Shown here one piece after another: positions 24,698 through 36,461 of a stretch of DNA of 64,000 nucleotides (its first letter is position 1; each line of letters starts with the position of its first letter). This DNA is from Dermatophagoides farinae (lineage: Eukaryota; Arthropoda; Arachnida; Sarcoptiformes; Pyroglyphidae). The stretch lies in contig NC_134678.1 of NCBI RefSeq assembly GCF_024713945.1, positions 3,844,001-3,908,000 on the forward strand, given 5' to 3'. The translations under genes and the position numbers were made by a program. Below the pieces are notes generated by a model. The model saw only the letters and a list, made by a program, of their open reading frames with translations, ran no database searches and was not told the origin of the DNA.

Positions 24698-26999
24698 TCA
24701 GTTAGATGTGGAGAATCGTTCCAGTAGGAAGGCATGACAATGATCACAAACGCGTACAGGTTTCTTGCTCGATGGCAATGGCATTTCATTGTTGGAACAA
24801 TTATTGCAGAATATCTCGCCACAACTACGACAGTGATGCTATTTCCAGACATGAATACACTGACTTTAATTTGAAGACGAAGAGACTTACCTTTCGACGT
24901 GAGATAGTGAATTTTTGTTCACAATGTTTACAGCAATTGACATCACTATCACGAGCCCAAGCTGCCTCCTTAAGGTGGCCATTATATTCACGCAACGATT
25001 CAATCTCCAATTTCGAACTGCCGAGTGACAGAATTCAGAATAAATGGATAACTTAGTCATGTGAACTATGTATACTAACTCTTGTAATTGTTTTCCAATC
25101 TCTTCCAGTGCCAATTCATTTTCATCAAACTTTTTTTTCAATAGATTGTACGCCTCTTGGAAATGTATTTGTTCTGATTGTTTGATACGAGCCGTATCCA
25201 ATTCCAATTGCATACGAGTCATCTGTTCCTGTTGTTCGTCGATTATTCGTTGATAATTTTCAGCTAATTCTTTTGCACGCCTTTCTTCATTTTGTTGACT
25301 TAGTCTGTTATCAATTATTAGCATTAGCAACCATAAAGAATCCTTGGATTGAAACAACACATACTTTTGTTGCAAAAGTCGCAAATCTTTGGTTAGTTGA
25401 TTGATGTTGCTTTCACATTCGACAAGCTGGTTATTTTTTTCCTTAAGTTGGCAATCCTTGTCCTGCATCTTCTTGAATAACTGTATGTTGATTGTTTTCA
25501 CCTCTTCAAGTTGAACCCGTAATGTGATGATGGCATCCTGTTTCTCTTGGATATCCCTTTCTAGCAGATTACGTGCCGTTTCAGCTTCTTGTCCTGATTT
25601 TATTGCATCTTCAAGGCGAGTTTCTAACATTTGTTTGGCTTGCTGTTCTAGCATCAGTTCCTGTTCCTTCTGCGCCAGTAAAGTGCCGATTTGTAGAACC
25701 GATTTTGATTCATCAGTTGTTTCATTCTGCTCCTGATGATGTTGGTCATTTTGTTGGCCGAATGTTTCTATTTTGATCTCCAACGATTTGATTGTCGATC
25801 TATAAGATAGAATTGCAACAGATTAAATCTATGGTGAAATATGATGAACTTACTCAAGACGTTGATTCACTTGTTCAAGGTAATTATTCTGATCAAGTAA
25901 TTGCTGTAAATTTACAACAGTCTCCTCGTCGCTAATGAAGAAATCAAATATGAGTAAGTAGTAAATTAATTGAAAAACAAAAAAGTCATACTTGAATCCA
26001 TTGACATCACTGAGAATTTGATCAAGATCTCGACAGTTAGCGACTGCTTGATCACGAAGATAAAACCGTAGATCGATAACTGTATCAGAAAAATCGAGGA
26101 ATTTCCTCTTTGATGTAGACACTGTAGTCGAATGAATTGAGGCCAACGAGAAGACCACAAAGTACATTGCTATCATCGGATAACATCAAGGAATTGACGT
26201 CATAATACTCGTAGAGCAGCGTGTCACGATGATCAACCAATTGTTGAAATGATTGGGCCAATCGTTTTTTCATCAAATTTAACCGAAACCAGGCTCGTGC
26301 TCGACCTAGCGAAGTTCGAATCTTAGGTAAATGTCGAACACTCTCGATCACCTCTCGAGATACGTCATCGCCGAATTTGCTAGTCAATTCGATTATTGTC
26401 CATATTTCCAATTTCGCACCAAACATTTGTTTTCGAGCTACCATATTGGATCAATCATTTTACCATACAAACAAATAGAAATATCGCTTACGTTTGAGAC
26501 CATGTTGTAGGCAATTCTCGAGACAGACAAACAGGTGGTCAAAAAGTATTTTGCATTCGTTTGTCAACGTAACTTTGGAACGGTGTTTGTACAGCTCTTT
26601 TAATATCATTCGTAATAGAAGCATGATGTTTGAACGTTTCACTTTCTGAGTTTCTATAGTATACGAACAACATTCATCAATCATTTAAAGGGCTCAAAAT
26701 TGACCATACAAACACACAAACCTTGCAATAAGATGGCCGCATTATCCAATGATCCATGATCATCATGGCTCATTGTAGATTGGTTTTCAATTTTCGTGAA
26801 AAAATTCTCAATCACCAAATCCATCGATGAACTATTGAGCGATGAATGACTACTCATTTGCTCCAAAAGGTGGATCACCTTTCTCCTATGAAATCAATAA
26901 ATGATGACTACAAATCCTAATCTAATAATGAAAAGAAATGATAAAAAAAAACTTAGTTTTCATTCATCTTTACCTGTATGTATGTTCAAATCGAACCAT
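24698..26999 (-). CDS. RUN and FYVE domain protein (RUFY family) with an apparent frame break
   Basis: Nine exons on the minus strand: 26974-26999, 26722-26885, 26492-26653, 25992-26437, 25854-25931, 25365-25799, 25080-25304, 24891-25017, 24698-24838; about 600 residues. Order: RUN domain (about 1-215; [45 protein letters not shown]), long coiled coil rich in Gln/Glu/Leu (about 290-530), then a C-terminal FYVE zinc finger ([41 protein letters not shown]). The W-x-x-D, R-K-H-H-C-R and R-V-C pieces that bind PI3P are all present. RUFY proteins act on endosomes and lysosomes with Rab and Arl GTPases. Within exon 26437-25992 the frame shifts by one near 26105-26108, so the protein as read needs either a one-base assembly error there or an unusual 43-nt intron (26080-26122). 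Confidence 0.85.
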
Positions 27000-27365
27000 T
27001 TAATGTTTGCATAATCATCATAATCATCATAATCATTAAACCCCCATTAAGCATAAGCATTCATCTGGATTTTCAATTGATAGAATGGATTCAAATCATC
27101 AACATGATAAATCGTTGTATGTGGGGAGTCGTAATATACATACAACATAAATGATTAAGCCAAATAAATGATTTTCAAAATCGTCATTTATGAATACACT
27201 TATGTTGCGTCAGCTTCTCGCCGTGTAGGCACATTGCTGCTGTGAATTGCTGTGAATGTCTATAAATTGTTCTATTGTTTGATACGTTTTCATCTTTAGA
27301 ATCGGAAAAATTGTTTTTTGATCATTTTCATTGTTTTCAAATTCCATTTTACATTACTCTCCCAA
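27000..27365. promoter_or_regulatory. Divergent 5' flanks of RUFY and eIF4E
   Basis: A head-to-head spacer of about 370 bp with no supported gene. It contains short TCATCATAA repeats near 27010-27035. No clear TATA box. Confidence 0.4.
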
Positions 27366-28229
27366 ATGTCTGAGGTAAGTAATTATGATCCTGGAATTTA
27401 TTGTTTTGAAAACTCCCATTTGCAGAAACCGGCTGAAAGTTTAAAACAGGAAAGCGGCACTAATGAACAAGATGTTGTCGCCACTGGATCATCAACACTA
27501 CAACCGGCTGCAGCTCGGTTAGTGTCCGAACTTCAAACAAAACATCCATTGCAAAACACATGGGATCTATGGTACTACAAGAATGTATCCAGTGTGTTTG
27601 AAGAGAATCTATTCAATATTACTTCTGTTGATACTGTAGAGGATTTCTGGGGGTTCGTTTTTTTTTGTTTTTTGTTTTAACTATTGTCCATTCTAACCCC
27701 TTTTCTATTCTAATCGTACAGCCTATTCAACCACATTGAATTTGCAAGCAAATTGAATGTTAATTGTGCCTATTATTTTTTTAAAAAAGGCATACGTCCA
27801 ATGTGGGAAGATCCAATAAATAAGAGTGGAGGACGTTGGTTGATTAATATGAAAAAAACCTACGACAGTACCGATAAATATTGGCTTGAATTGGTAAGGC
27901 TATAGCCGAATAAATCGTCCATTCATTTACTAATTTAATTTCAGCTATTGTGTCTGATTGGCGAAGGGTTCGACGATTTCAACGATTATGTTTGCGGTGC
28001 TTTTGTCGTTATCAAAAAATCACAGGATCGTATCGGTATCTGGACCAAAGAGGCCAGCAATCGTGATGCTAACATGCATATTGGGTATGTGTATCTATTA
28101 TTACCATATGTCTCTAATTTCCTGATTTCTTTATTGAGCAGCAATGTAATCAAGAAACGTACCAACTACAATGGGGGAATCAATTTTGAAGCACATGATT
28201 CGTCCAAAACTAACTTTTATCAAGTTTGA
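27366..28229 (+). CDS. eIF4E: Eukaryotic translation initiation factor 4E
   Basis: Five exons: 27366-27374, 27426-27652, 27722-27893, 27945-28084, 28142-28229; 211 residues. The first coding exon has only 9 nt (ATG TCT GAG) before a perfect GTAAGT donor. Cap-binding residues are in place: W in NTWDLWYYKN, VDTVEDFWGLFNHI, MWEDPINKSGGRWLI (W102-E103 equivalent) and IGIWTKEASN. CLIGEGFDDFNDYVCGAFV is also typical. eIF4E binds the m7G cap and recruits eIF4G, making the eIF4F complex; 4E-BPs bind the same helix. The C-terminal part after HIG is short and divergent. An AATAAA lies 66 nt after the stop. Confidence 0.94.
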
Positions 28230-28294
28230 ATTTTTCCCATTTGTATCATTTTTCTATTTGTATTTCCTTTCTTTCAATGATCGTTGTCGCGTGA

Positions 28295-28300
28295 AATAAA
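28295..28300 (+). terminator. Polyadenylation signal AATAAA for eIF4E
   Basis: Canonical AATAAA 66 nt after the eIF4E stop. Confidence 0.5.
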
Positions 28301-28757
28301 TTCAACAAATTCATCAATTCATATGATTATTGCATCTTGTTTCTTTGGTATATCCGTTCGCTTGGAAATGGAAACAAATAGATTTTATGCACAGTTGATT
28401 TAACTCAGATTGTGATTAGAGTTCCCATTGTATACATATTTAATACATGATTTTGAGTTTGTGCTTGAAACAAGAGAAGCCTAGCAATAAACAAGATTGT
28501 TGCTCATCCGAATATGTGCATTCATTTTCTCTTTTTCTCTCCGTTGACCAATTGATTCGGATGTATTGTCTTTGTCTGACCTGAATACTGATCATTTCTT
28601 GTAATTCATTATTCGTTTTTTCGTATTATAATACTAAGATTATGGACATGATGCCTATTTTCTGAAACCTGGAAGTTATTTTCGCTCGTGATTTGGATGT
28701 GATCGTTTCATTCGAATTGTGAATAACACACATCTTCAAAAGGAAGTGCTCATCATC
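28301..28757. other. Spacer eIF4E-SDR gene
   Basis: About 460 bp without a supported gene. AT-rich; must hold the SDR promoter and 5' UTR. Nothing else seen. Confidence 0.4.
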
Positions 28758-29759
28758 ATGTTTTTATTTGCTTCATTCATATTGTTTATTGTGGTTTGTG
28801 TGGCTGTCAAATTGTATTTCCGCATGACCAACGGAATATGTGTGGAAAATACCGAACTAAACGGAAAAGTGATTGTTATAACTGGCGGTAATACTGGCAT
28901 AGGAAGTGAGTATGTACTCGATATGGCTCGACGTAATTGTGCACACATTGTCATGGCTTGCCGCAACATTGAAAAGGGCAAACAATGCGCTCGTTGGGTT
29001 TATAAGAAAATCCAAGCCGAAAACATGACTACAACGGTCATTACAGTCGAGCATTGTGATCTAAGCTCATTTGATTCAGTGGTCCGATTCTGTGATCGTT
29101 TAAAGCGATTATCGATCAAACAACGTATAGATTATCTGATTTGTTTTGCCGCTGCCACAGGCATTCCTATCGAACAGAAATTCACGGCTGATGGTCTGGA
29201 AATGCATTTCCAGTGCAATTATCTCAGTCATTTCCTTCTTATACACCTGCTATTGCCACTACTTAACGAGGGTGCTCGTATCATTTTAACATCATCACAG
29301 GCACATTTGTTTGGCAAAATCGACCTAGAAAATATTAACCGATTAGAACGGTATGATCGTCATCCATTTCGAACATATGGTGATTCAAAATTGGCTTTGG
29401 TCATACTGGCCAGAGAACTGTCTAAGCGATTAGCCGCAAACAATATTTTGGCTTATTCATTTCATCCAGGAACCGTGCTTACCAATGGCATAAAACATAA
29501 TCGAATATGGTATCTTCGAATCCTTTTAACAATTGTCGCATATTTCTATGGTAAATCACATCGGGACGGCGCTCAAACAATGATCTATTTGACAGTGACT
29601 GAGCAGCGTTGGCTATCGAATGGTCGATACTATGCTGATTGTGCTGTCGCTCATTATAACCCAATGGTGGATGATGAGAAACTTGCTGATCAACTATGGT
29701 CGCATAGCTATAACTTAATCGAAAAATATATTGATGGAATCTCTATAGCCAAATTTTAA
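28758..29759 (+). CDS. Short-chain dehydrogenase/reductase, retinol dehydrogenase 11-14 like
   Basis: Single-exon gene of 333 residues starting at the first ATG (28758). An N-terminal membrane anchor (MFLFASFILFIVVCVAVKLY) is followed by a classical SDR Rossmann fold: GKVIVITGGNTGIGSEY (TGxxxGIG, about 42-49), ACRNIEKG, then CAAATG at the position of the usual NNAG, NYLSHFLL, ILTSSQAHLF and YGDSKLALVILAREL (YxxxK catalytic pair), then FHPGTVLTN. The altered NNAG motif is uncommon but tolerated in this subfamily. RDH11-14-like enzymes use NADP(H) to interconvert retinoids or other lipid aldehydes at the ER. The true substrate in arthropods is usually unknown. An AATAAA lies at 29845-29850. Confidence 0.88.
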   Translation: MFLFASFILFIVVCVAVKLYFRMTNGICVENTELNGKVIVITGGNTGIGSEYVLDMARRNCAHIVMACRNIEKGKQCARWVYKKIQAENMTTTVITVEHCDLSSFDSVVRFCDRLKRLSIKQRIDYLICFAAATGIPIEQKFTADGLEMHFQCNYLSHFLLIHLLLPLLNEGARIILTSSQAHLFGKIDLENINRLERYDRHPFRTYGDSKLALVILARELSKRLAANNILAYSFHPGTVLTNGIKHNRIWYLRILLTIVAYFYGKSHRDGAQTMIYLTVTEQRWLSNGRYYADCAVAHYNPMVDDEKLADQLWSHSYNLIEKYIDGISIAKF

Positions 29760-29844
29760 ATCAGTATGCCGGATCATGGAAATTCATAAATTCTTATTAT
29801 TGATGACGATAGGCTTAAATGGATGTTTGATAATATGCAAGAAT

Positions 29845-29850
29845 AATAAA
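29845..29850 (+). terminator. Polyadenylation signal AATAAA for SDR gene
   Basis: Canonical AATAAA about 85 nt after the SDR stop. Confidence 0.5.
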
Positions 29851-30245
29851 TTGGTTAAAACTTTGAACAAACGTGCCTTTAAATATGCGCGTACGTGCAT
29901 CAACACAAACTTGTGCATTAAAAAGATACGATAACTGACTAATTAATTAATGTTGCAAAAACTTTTTCTGTCAGGAAAATGGGTGCCAACGTGTACATTT
30001 CGTGTCAATTCGTTTACAAAAATAAAACCGATCCTTGTTATCATCGTGAATGTTGAGTTGATTCAAATTCCGTTCATGCATTTGGATCTTTTATTGGCTA
30101 TGTATAGACGATGAGATTGGCACGCCAAAAGTAAAGCGCTTGGCAAACATGTTACAAGGCTTCGAACAAATGGGTATAAAAGAAGAAATAATTTCGATAG
30201 CCGATTGGCATTTATCAAAAACATTCAAACATTCATTTTAGAACA
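29851..30245. promoter_or_regulatory. Sulfakinin promoter region
   Basis: About 400 bp with no supported gene. A good TATA box (GGTATAAAAG, near 30172-30181) lies about 65-70 nt upstream of the sulfakinin ATG. A start of transcription about 30 nt after it, near 30205, would give a 5' UTR of roughly 40 nt. A clear TATA is uncommon in the other promoters here and fits a gene with restricted neuronal expression. Confidence 0.6.
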
Positions 30246-30687
30246 ATGACACAACAACAATCGACAGCATCTATTGTCCTCTGCCTATTGGTCATGGTAT
30301 TCATGGTCCATTGGTCATGTATTCAGGCAGAATCATCACCGGTGGCACAAAGCAGCAGTGCCAATTGGGAAGCCGATACGATTCCTACATCACAATCAAA
30401 GTCATCACTGTCGACCAATCTGAACGACATATCGGATCGATTATATCGCATCATTTATAAACGATTGGCCGATACGACTGCATCGGTAGATCCGTATGGC
30501 GGTAAGTGATAACAGAATTTGGATTGTTTTCGATAACTTTTTCACTTCTCCTATCCGGTGGTCAGATTTAGATGATGTAGACCGCTTCAATCGCCAAGAA
30601 CGACATTTACGGTTTGGAAAACGTTTCAGTTCACGAGCCAAATATAGTGATCTTGATTATGGCCATATGCGTTTCGGACGACGTTGA
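30246..30687 (+). CDS. SK: Sulfakinin neuropeptide precursor
   Basis: Two exons, 30246-30501 and 30566-30687; 125 residues. The N-terminus is a signal peptide (SIVLCLLVMVFMVHWSCIQA, likely cut after QA). The C-terminal exon holds two amidated RFamide peptides cut at dibasic sites: one ending RQERHLRFGKR and a last one ending YSDLDYGHMRFGRR. DYGHMRF-amide is the sulfakinin hallmark; the Tyr after Asp is normally sulfated. Sulfakinins are cholecystokinin-like satiety and gut peptides in arthropods acting through a CCK-type GPCR. The first peptide keeps HLRFG but has lost the Asp-Tyr-Gly core, so it cannot be sulfated at the usual place. Length and the position of both peptides at the very C-terminus fit the family. 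Confidence 0.93.
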
Positions 30688-30916
30688 ATCTTTCTATTCA
30701 AATACCAGAATCGATCGATTCTTTCATGATAAAATTTGATCAAGCCACCAACAAAAATCTTTAACAAAATAAACTAAAACAATTTTTTTTGTCCCTGTGT
30801 AATCGACAAAAATATAATCCGTTTTTATACCCTATTCTTCAAAATAGGGAACAATTTATTCAAAAATATTAAATAAAGAATCCCTACTATAAACCATTTT
30901 TTGTTGATTGATTAAT

Positions 30917-33225
30917 TTATTGGAATCGTTTCAATAAAGAATTTCTGAGAGCAATTTGTTTATCTTTAAATGATCGTCCACCACGTTTTTGGCGTAGTTT
31001 GTGTTTGATCATCATAAAAGATTTACCCTTACGTGTTTCCCTGTTACTTTTGCTCGCAAAATCATTTATTTTACCTTTCCGTGAGCCAAATTTACCACGA
31101 TCTTTGCGTCCAGCTTCGATCGACTCTAGCCGAGTTTGTTTGTCTGATTTTTGAGACTTATAGAGTCGTTCGATAGAGCTTAATGATACGATTTCTGACT
31201 TGGCAATACTGCTGCTGCTGCTGATCAGAGAAGATTCGTTTTCATTCTGTGTCGATGTCGTTTTTGACAGTTTTTTCGATCGAGCAGCTCGTAAATGCTT
31301 AGATAGTTGAGCCATACGGACTTTATGGAATTCCTCTTGAGTCAAAATACGACTGGTCGATATTAGACTGGCTTTCTCCCTCTGATCTTGAGGTACAGAA
31401 TTACAATTGGTTGAATCCTCATTTTCGTCGGCATCACTTTGAATATCGTCATAATCATCAATAGCGATTTCATCTTCGTCATCAGATACGTCGATCCAAC
31501 TCCCATCACTGTCACCATTATCTTTCCCAGTTAGTTCATCACCTGGATCAGATTCGTATTCATCCAAAACTTCGGTTCCAGAAACAAAATCCACGGCTTT
31601 CGATTGGCCGAATCGAATTGAATGAACAGATTCTTGGATAGCTTGAGTGGGGCGACCTCGATCTTTTCGTCGTAACAATGAAGGGTTTAATTGTCGATAC
31701 AGTTGTATGAGTGATTTAGCAGCCATAGATACATTTTTATCCTTAAATGATGAATATTCCACTAGATCTTGTAATAGATCTTCGCTTATAGCCAACGGAC
31801 ATCGTGCACAAATTTCGCGGATAGAATTAATACCAACGGCCATCACTTCAGATGAATTTTGTTCAGTAACGAAATTGTTTGCAATCACTTTTAACAATGG
31901 TTCAATTGAATCTGGTGGAACAAGTTCATGTGAGGCTTGTGCCACGTATTGCAATAATTTGGTCACATCCCGTTGTTTAGGATGTAGGTAACGTTGTAGA
32001 TATGAATAAAGGTTGAGCAATTGTAGTTCATGGATGCCCACCAGTCTGGATATTAGATTTATGAGCAACAGTTTCAGCTCAAAACGTTCATTAAATGTTT
32101 CAAGCATCTTGAACAGATTTTCCGCCATGCCCTGTGGATCATTAAGTAGATGTATCGCAGAAAAATCGAATGATTCAGGTCGTGATTTTTTCCGATATCG
32201 CTTGAGCACTTCTTTGCTTCGTAGTAAAAGACGTTTCCGTTTTCTTGTTTTTTTATTTACACGATTCGCCATGACAATTTCTTGTGCTGATGGTAAATTG
32301 TCTGAATCACTGTCCGAATCATCGCTATCCACTTGCTTATCACCATCTTGTTCAGCCTGGTCAGTACCGAGGAAAAATTTCAACGCAGTGACCATAATCT
32401 ATAAAGTCATTACAAATTTTAATTTTAGCCAAGACAATAAAATAGCCATAAATCATACCTTGGGTATTCGAGAAAAACAGGCCGTACTAATAACGTTGAC
32501 TGTTTTGGCCGTTTTCCATACATTTTTTTTATACAGTTCAATCATTATGTGCAATGAGGTTTTTGCTGCTACAACATTCGAATCATTCAACATGGAAAAG
32601 AGAAAATTCTGCAACACCGTATTCATCCTTTGTTTGTTGCTCATATTCTTAATATCTGTGATGACATGTTGTTTTATCAATGCCCGCAATTTTTTATCTG
32701 GACATTTGAGTAATTCGAAAAGGAGCGATATTAGATCGTTGGCGGCAAATTGCGACTTGTTTCGCATCAGAATCAACGCTCTTACTAGAATCTATCGTAT
32801 TTTAAAGTCGAATCATTAAGTCCATACAACAATAAAGCCATCTTTTACTCACCAGACGAACTTCTGAATTCAATGATGTTGAAAATAATCGCAACAACCG
32901 CATTAATTCCGATGGATAAGCTACAGCAAATTCATCATTCGGATAGCAATGGCTTACATGGGCAAAAAACATGACTAAATTCATGAATTCGTTATCATGT
33001 GATGATGGATCGAATTGAAACAGCTCTAACAAAGATCGAAAATGCTCATATTGCTGCTGAAACTATTAAAAAATAAAATAAAATGCGATAAGTCAATTTT
33101 TTTATCACAAAATCATCAATTACGTGACAAAATACCTCCTGTTTATAGCCGACTGGGTCGCGTTTAATGCAATTTTGCAACTGTATAAGATTACTGGGCA
33201 GTTGATTGTTTATTCGCCGATTCAT
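30917..33225 (-). CDS. SDAD1: SDA1 homolog, 60S ribosome export/assembly factor (SDAD1)
   Basis: Four exons: 33136-33225, 32853-33062, 32459-32791, 30917-32398; 704 residues (human about 687). N-terminal sequence NQLPSNLIQLQNCIKRDP and YKQEFQQQYEHF matches the SDA1 start, followed by helical repeats (AHVSHCYPNDEFAVAYPSEL, IKQHVITDIKNMSNKQRMN). Then come MVTALKFFLG, KKTRKRKRLLLRSKEVLKR, HLLNDPQGMAENLFKML and YLQRYLHPKQRDVTKLLQYV. A large acidic patch (about 510-560) and a Lys/Arg-rich tail (RGKFGSRKGKINDF, MIKHKLRQKRGGRSFKDKQ) end the protein. Yeast Sda1 is needed for maturation and nuclear export of pre-60S particles. AAMP lies directly upstream on the same strand, 180 bp away. Confidence 0.92.
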
Positions 33226-33405
33226 TCTTTCTGGGCATTTGAATTTTATTAAGTAAACAAAATTTACAAGTTTTTTATTAAATTTAATTTCACCAAAAGA
33301 ATAATACACGTGCATACGTGGAACTGTCCACAAAGTAAGTAACAGAATAAATCAAATTTTCGTTTGAATTCTGGAATTTTAATCATTTTCAACGACAATG
33401 ACCAT

Positions 33406-34635
33406 TCAGTACTCAACAAGTTTGAAAATCTTACAGGTTGAATCATCTGAACAAGTAAGAGCATATTGGGATTTTGACGAAATAGCAAAGTCAAGTATCT
33501 GATCACGATGGCCACGTTTCTCGTCAAGTATGTTACCGGTCAGAATGTCAATAACACGAAACACACCGTCTAAACATCCGGCATACACGATATTGACATT
33601 ATTTGAGTCTACCAACAATTTAGATACACCTCTGGACAACTCAATTTGATTTCTTTTGGTTTGACTTGGCACATGCCAAATCTGTATACGGCCATCCAGT
33701 GATCCAATGATAAGACAATTTTGTCCACCGAATTGGAGGCTTTCGATCGAGTTATCTTTTTTTTCGTCATCATCACCACCTATCACATCATCCAGCTTGA
33801 ATGAAGTTATCACTTTTTGATTTTTCACGTTGATCATTTTGACCACACCGTCAGCTGATCCGGTAGCTATAAGATTGTCATCTAGACTTAGAGAAAGTGA
33901 TGTTACTGTAGTATGATGGGCTTGATTTCCTCGTATGGTGATAGCAAGTTGATTCTGTTCGAGATTCCATACTCTTATGGAACCATCTTCATAACCCATA
34001 GCCAGGCGTCGTCCATCACGAAAGAGCTCTGCAACTAGGTTACCACAACCAAATGATTGTAACGTCCGACATTGTGGTCTTATTTCTGATAATCGCCACA
34101 TCCAAGTTTCGTGTGTACCAGCCAATAGAACATTATCGATAGTGTTATGCCATAATAACCAGTTCAGATCATTGCCAACCTCATACTCATAGATTTTTTT
34201 GCCATCCTCCACGTTCCAAACGATGATGACACCACTCATATCACCGGTGGCTACCATTGTTGAATTCAAATTAAACTTAACAGCCACTATTGAATCTTTG
34301 TGATGACCATTGGTATCGAATCGGATAAGTCGATTATCCATCATATCCCAGATGATGGCTTTATCATCTTGTCCACCTGTGATTGCATATCGGTCATTAT
34401 GACTCAAATGACAACAGAAAACGGATTGTTCATGTGATTCAAACGTATAGATGCAATCATCTTCCACTACTTCGGTGGTCGTCATTATCGGTTCTTGTGC
34501 TTCTTCATCCTCATCATCGTCATCACGAATATGGTCGATCGTATGTTGGTCATCCAAATCAATAACCTCATCCAAATCTTCCTCTCTTATAAACTCTTCA
34601 TCTAAATCTGGCTGTTGTTTTGGATTCATAATCAT
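33406..34635 (-). CDS. AAMP: Angio-associated migratory cell protein (AAMP), WD40 protein
   Basis: Single-exon gene of 409 residues. The ATG at 34635 is the first in frame; a second in-frame ATG is at 34629. A long acidic N-terminus (DLDEEFIREEDLDEVIDLDD, then DDDDEDEEAQ) precedes about eight WD40 blades: HEQSVFCCHLSHNDRYAITG, DDKAIIWDM, SIVAVKFNLNSTMVATGDMS, LNWLLWHNTIDNVLLAGTHE, MWRL, LAMGYEDGSIRVWNLE, LIATGSADGVVKMINV and YALTCSDDSTCKIFKL. The sequence TGDMSGVIIVWNVEDG and the TWMWRL blade are typical of AAMP/Sqt1. The yeast homolog Sqt1 is the chaperone of ribosomal protein uL16 (Rpl10). Its place 180 bp upstream of another ribosome-assembly gene (SDA1) on the same strand is suggestive but may be chance. 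Confidence 0.92.
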   Translation of the reverse strand: MIMNPKQQPDLDEEFIREEDLDEVIDLDDQHTIDHIRDDDDEDEEAQEPIMTTTEVVEDDCIYTFESHEQSVFCCHLSHNDRYAITGGQDDKAIIWDMMDNRLIRFDTNGHHKDSIVAVKFNLNSTMVATGDMSGVIIVWNVEDGKKIYEYEVGNDLNWLLWHNTIDNVLLAGTHETWMWRLSEIRPQCRTLQSFGCGNLVAELFRDGRRLAMGYEDGSIRVWNLEQNQLAITIRGNQAHHTTVTSLSLSLDDNLIATGSADGVVKMINVKNQKVITSFKLDDVIGGDDDEKKDNSIESLQFGGQNCLIIGSLDGRIQIWHVPSQTKRNQIELSRGVSKLLVDSNNVNIVYAGCLDGVFRVIDILTGNILDEKRGHRDQILDFAISSKSQYALTCSDDSTCKIFKLVEY

Positions 34636-35403
34636 AAACAAATATAAATATTCATATTATTAGATCGAATGAAGCGTGATATAACACATGCATCATCCCA
34701 AATGTTTTAAGATTCTAATAGTAGATGGCACTGTCATTCATAATGATACGATCAATGTTGTTCAAAGATGGCGCAGCAACGATTATGACAAAAAATATCA
34801 CCAATAACCAATATATGACAATTTATGATTATTTAAATTTGAAAAAAATGTAGCTTTAATTCATTTTTTAATATTACAGAATCAGTATTTTATATATAGG
34901 GAAAATATTGGAACGAATAAATTCAATATGTAAAGATTAAATGAAAAAAATAAATGAATAAAGAAAAATCGATCGAGAATCAATTTCCTACAAGCATTTG
35001 AAAATATAAAAGAAAAAATGCAACAAAAGTTTCATAAAGTTAGATAATTAAGAGGACAGATTTGAAAATTTACAAAGTGAGTTTGAATTTGATGATGATA
35101 AGGTGGATTATTCATTTGTTTTAAATAATGTACAAAAATAATAAAGGCAAATCAAGTATGTCAAGATATCGTAGAAACAGGATGACGAACAGGCCAAGTT
35201 TGTTGTGATCGCGTGATCAATGCAGTCACATGTATGCATGAGTCATATCAAACTTTGACATGAAAAAGGATAAAATTCGATGAAAATGAAATTCGAATAG
35301 ACCTAATTAGCGTAGAATGGACCAATTGGTCCTTGATAATAGAATAGCGTGTGTGTGGGTGTGTGTGTATACTGGCAGATCGTATTGTGCATGTTTCCTT
35401 TGT
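34636..35403. other. Spacer AAMP-UBE2E
   Basis: About 770 bp without a supported gene: AAMP promoter on the left and UBE2E 3' UTR on the right. AT-rich from 34800 to 35150; a short (TG)n run lies near 35350-35370. No repeat or RNA gene recognised. Confidence 0.4.

Positions 35404-36461
<1,058 letters not shown>

Noticed and set aside
29479-29664. Minus-strand open frame within the SDR gene
   Set aside because: Antisense shadow of a well-supported coding exon.
32013-32819. 268-residue plus-strand open frame
   Set aside because: Antisense shadow of the SDA1 exons, whose homology and splice structure are clear.
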